Part shown: positions 6,444 to 6,663 of the stretch, piece by piece | Position numbering within the stretch: the stretch's first letter is position 1 | How the letters are laid out: every line of letters starts with the position of its first letter | Origin: QYOJ01 sp043810345 | Lineage (GTDB): Bacteria; Bacteroidota; Bacteroidia; Bacteroidales; FEN-979 | Assembly (NCBI GenBank): GCA_043810345.1 | Contig: JBDROF010000008.1 | Span: forward strand, 1 to 6,663 | Direction: 5' to 3' | Length of the DNA stretch: 6,663 bases | Program-made: the position numbers and the translations under genes | Notes under the pieces: generated by a model | What the model saw: only the letters and a program-made list of their open reading frames with translations | What the model was told of the DNA's origin: nothing | Database searches by the model: none

Positions 6444-6444
6444 A

Positions 6445-6663
6445 TTACTTCTTAATAAATCTCTCTTGTACCGGTATCCATTCTTTGCTGTATGCCCTTA
6501 AGATATACATCCCGGGTGACAAGTGAGAGATTTCAACCTGAAAGCGGACACGATCAATGGAACCTGATTGAAATACAAGCATCCCGCTGATGTTGTAAAT
6601 CTCGAACCGGCTGATGTTGTATTTTCCTTCACAGATAATATATTGTACAGCCGGGTTCGGGTA
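6445..6663 (-). CDS. C-terminal sorting domain of a T9SS-secreted protein (5' part outside window)
   Basis: The open frame enters from the right edge and gives 72 residues before TAA 6447-6445. It starts with YPNPAVQYI and continues with FEIYNISGMLVFQSG, then VEISHLSPGMYILRAYS and QERFIKK. This is the type IX secretion type A C-terminal domain: a YPNP opening, IYxxxGxxV, LxxGxYxL and a basic end. Such domains direct export across the outer membrane and are removed on release or anchoring. The catalytic or binding part lies outside the window, so its function is unknown. An extracellular glycan-active enzyme would fit the neighbourhood, but that is inference from position only. Confidence 0.88.
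   Translation of the reverse strand, partial: YPNPAVQYIICEGKYNISRFEIYNISGMLVFQSGSIDRVRFQVEISHLSPGMYILRAYSKEWIPVQERFIKK

Noticed and set aside
6334..6444. Promoter or terminator between the T9SS gene and MFS-1
   Set aside because: No TTTG / TAnnTTTG pair and no GC-rich hairpin with a U-tract could be found. The gap is almost entirely tandem repeat.

Overview
The window reads as one gene cluster for maltose and alpha-glucan use from a member of the Bacteroidota. The first coding segment in reading order ends in a type IX secretion C-terminal sorting domain, which is found almost only in that phylum. The gene starts lack Shine-Dalgarno motifs, and the gene content fits: SLC45-like sugar transporter, short MalQ and periplasmic SusA-like amylase. 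I cannot place it below phylum level. An environmental, Bacteroidales-like genome is my guess, partly because the gaps are full of short tandem repeats.

All five coding segments lie on the minus strand. In transcription order, from the right end of the window to the left, they are: the last 72 codons of a T9SS-secreted protein (6445-6663); an SLC45/GPH-type MFS transporter, called MFS-1 here (4978-6333); malQ, 4-alpha-glucanotransferase (3255-4775); a secreted GH13 neopullulanase/cyclomaltodextrinase-type alpha-amylase whose ATG directly follows the malQ stop (1380-3254); and a second, divergent SLC45-like transporter, MFS-2, which runs off the left edge (1-1284). The inferred pathway is: the periplasmic GH13 enzyme cuts imported maltodextrins, one or both MFS proteins carry maltose or short oligosaccharides across the inner membrane, and MalQ rearranges them in the cytoplasm with release of glucose. 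No SusC/SusD pair, regulator, RNA gene, insertion sequence or CRISPR array is visible.

The unusual part is between the genes. Every gap is filled largely with its own short tandem repeat: 12 units of 7 or 8 bp at 6351-6443, 14 units of 7 bp at 4945-5042, 18 units of 10 bp at 4761-4940, and 7-bp arrays at 1351-1413 and 1292-1312. The exception is the zero-length malQ/amylase junction. The arrays run into the genes. One supplies the start codon of malQ together with a ladder of tiny upstream ORFs. One encodes the repeated C-terminal tail of MFS-1. One encodes the last ten residues of the amylase. A 6-bp in-frame repeat encodes a Gly/Asp-Ser linker inside MFS-2. I see no convincing promoter or terminator in any gap.
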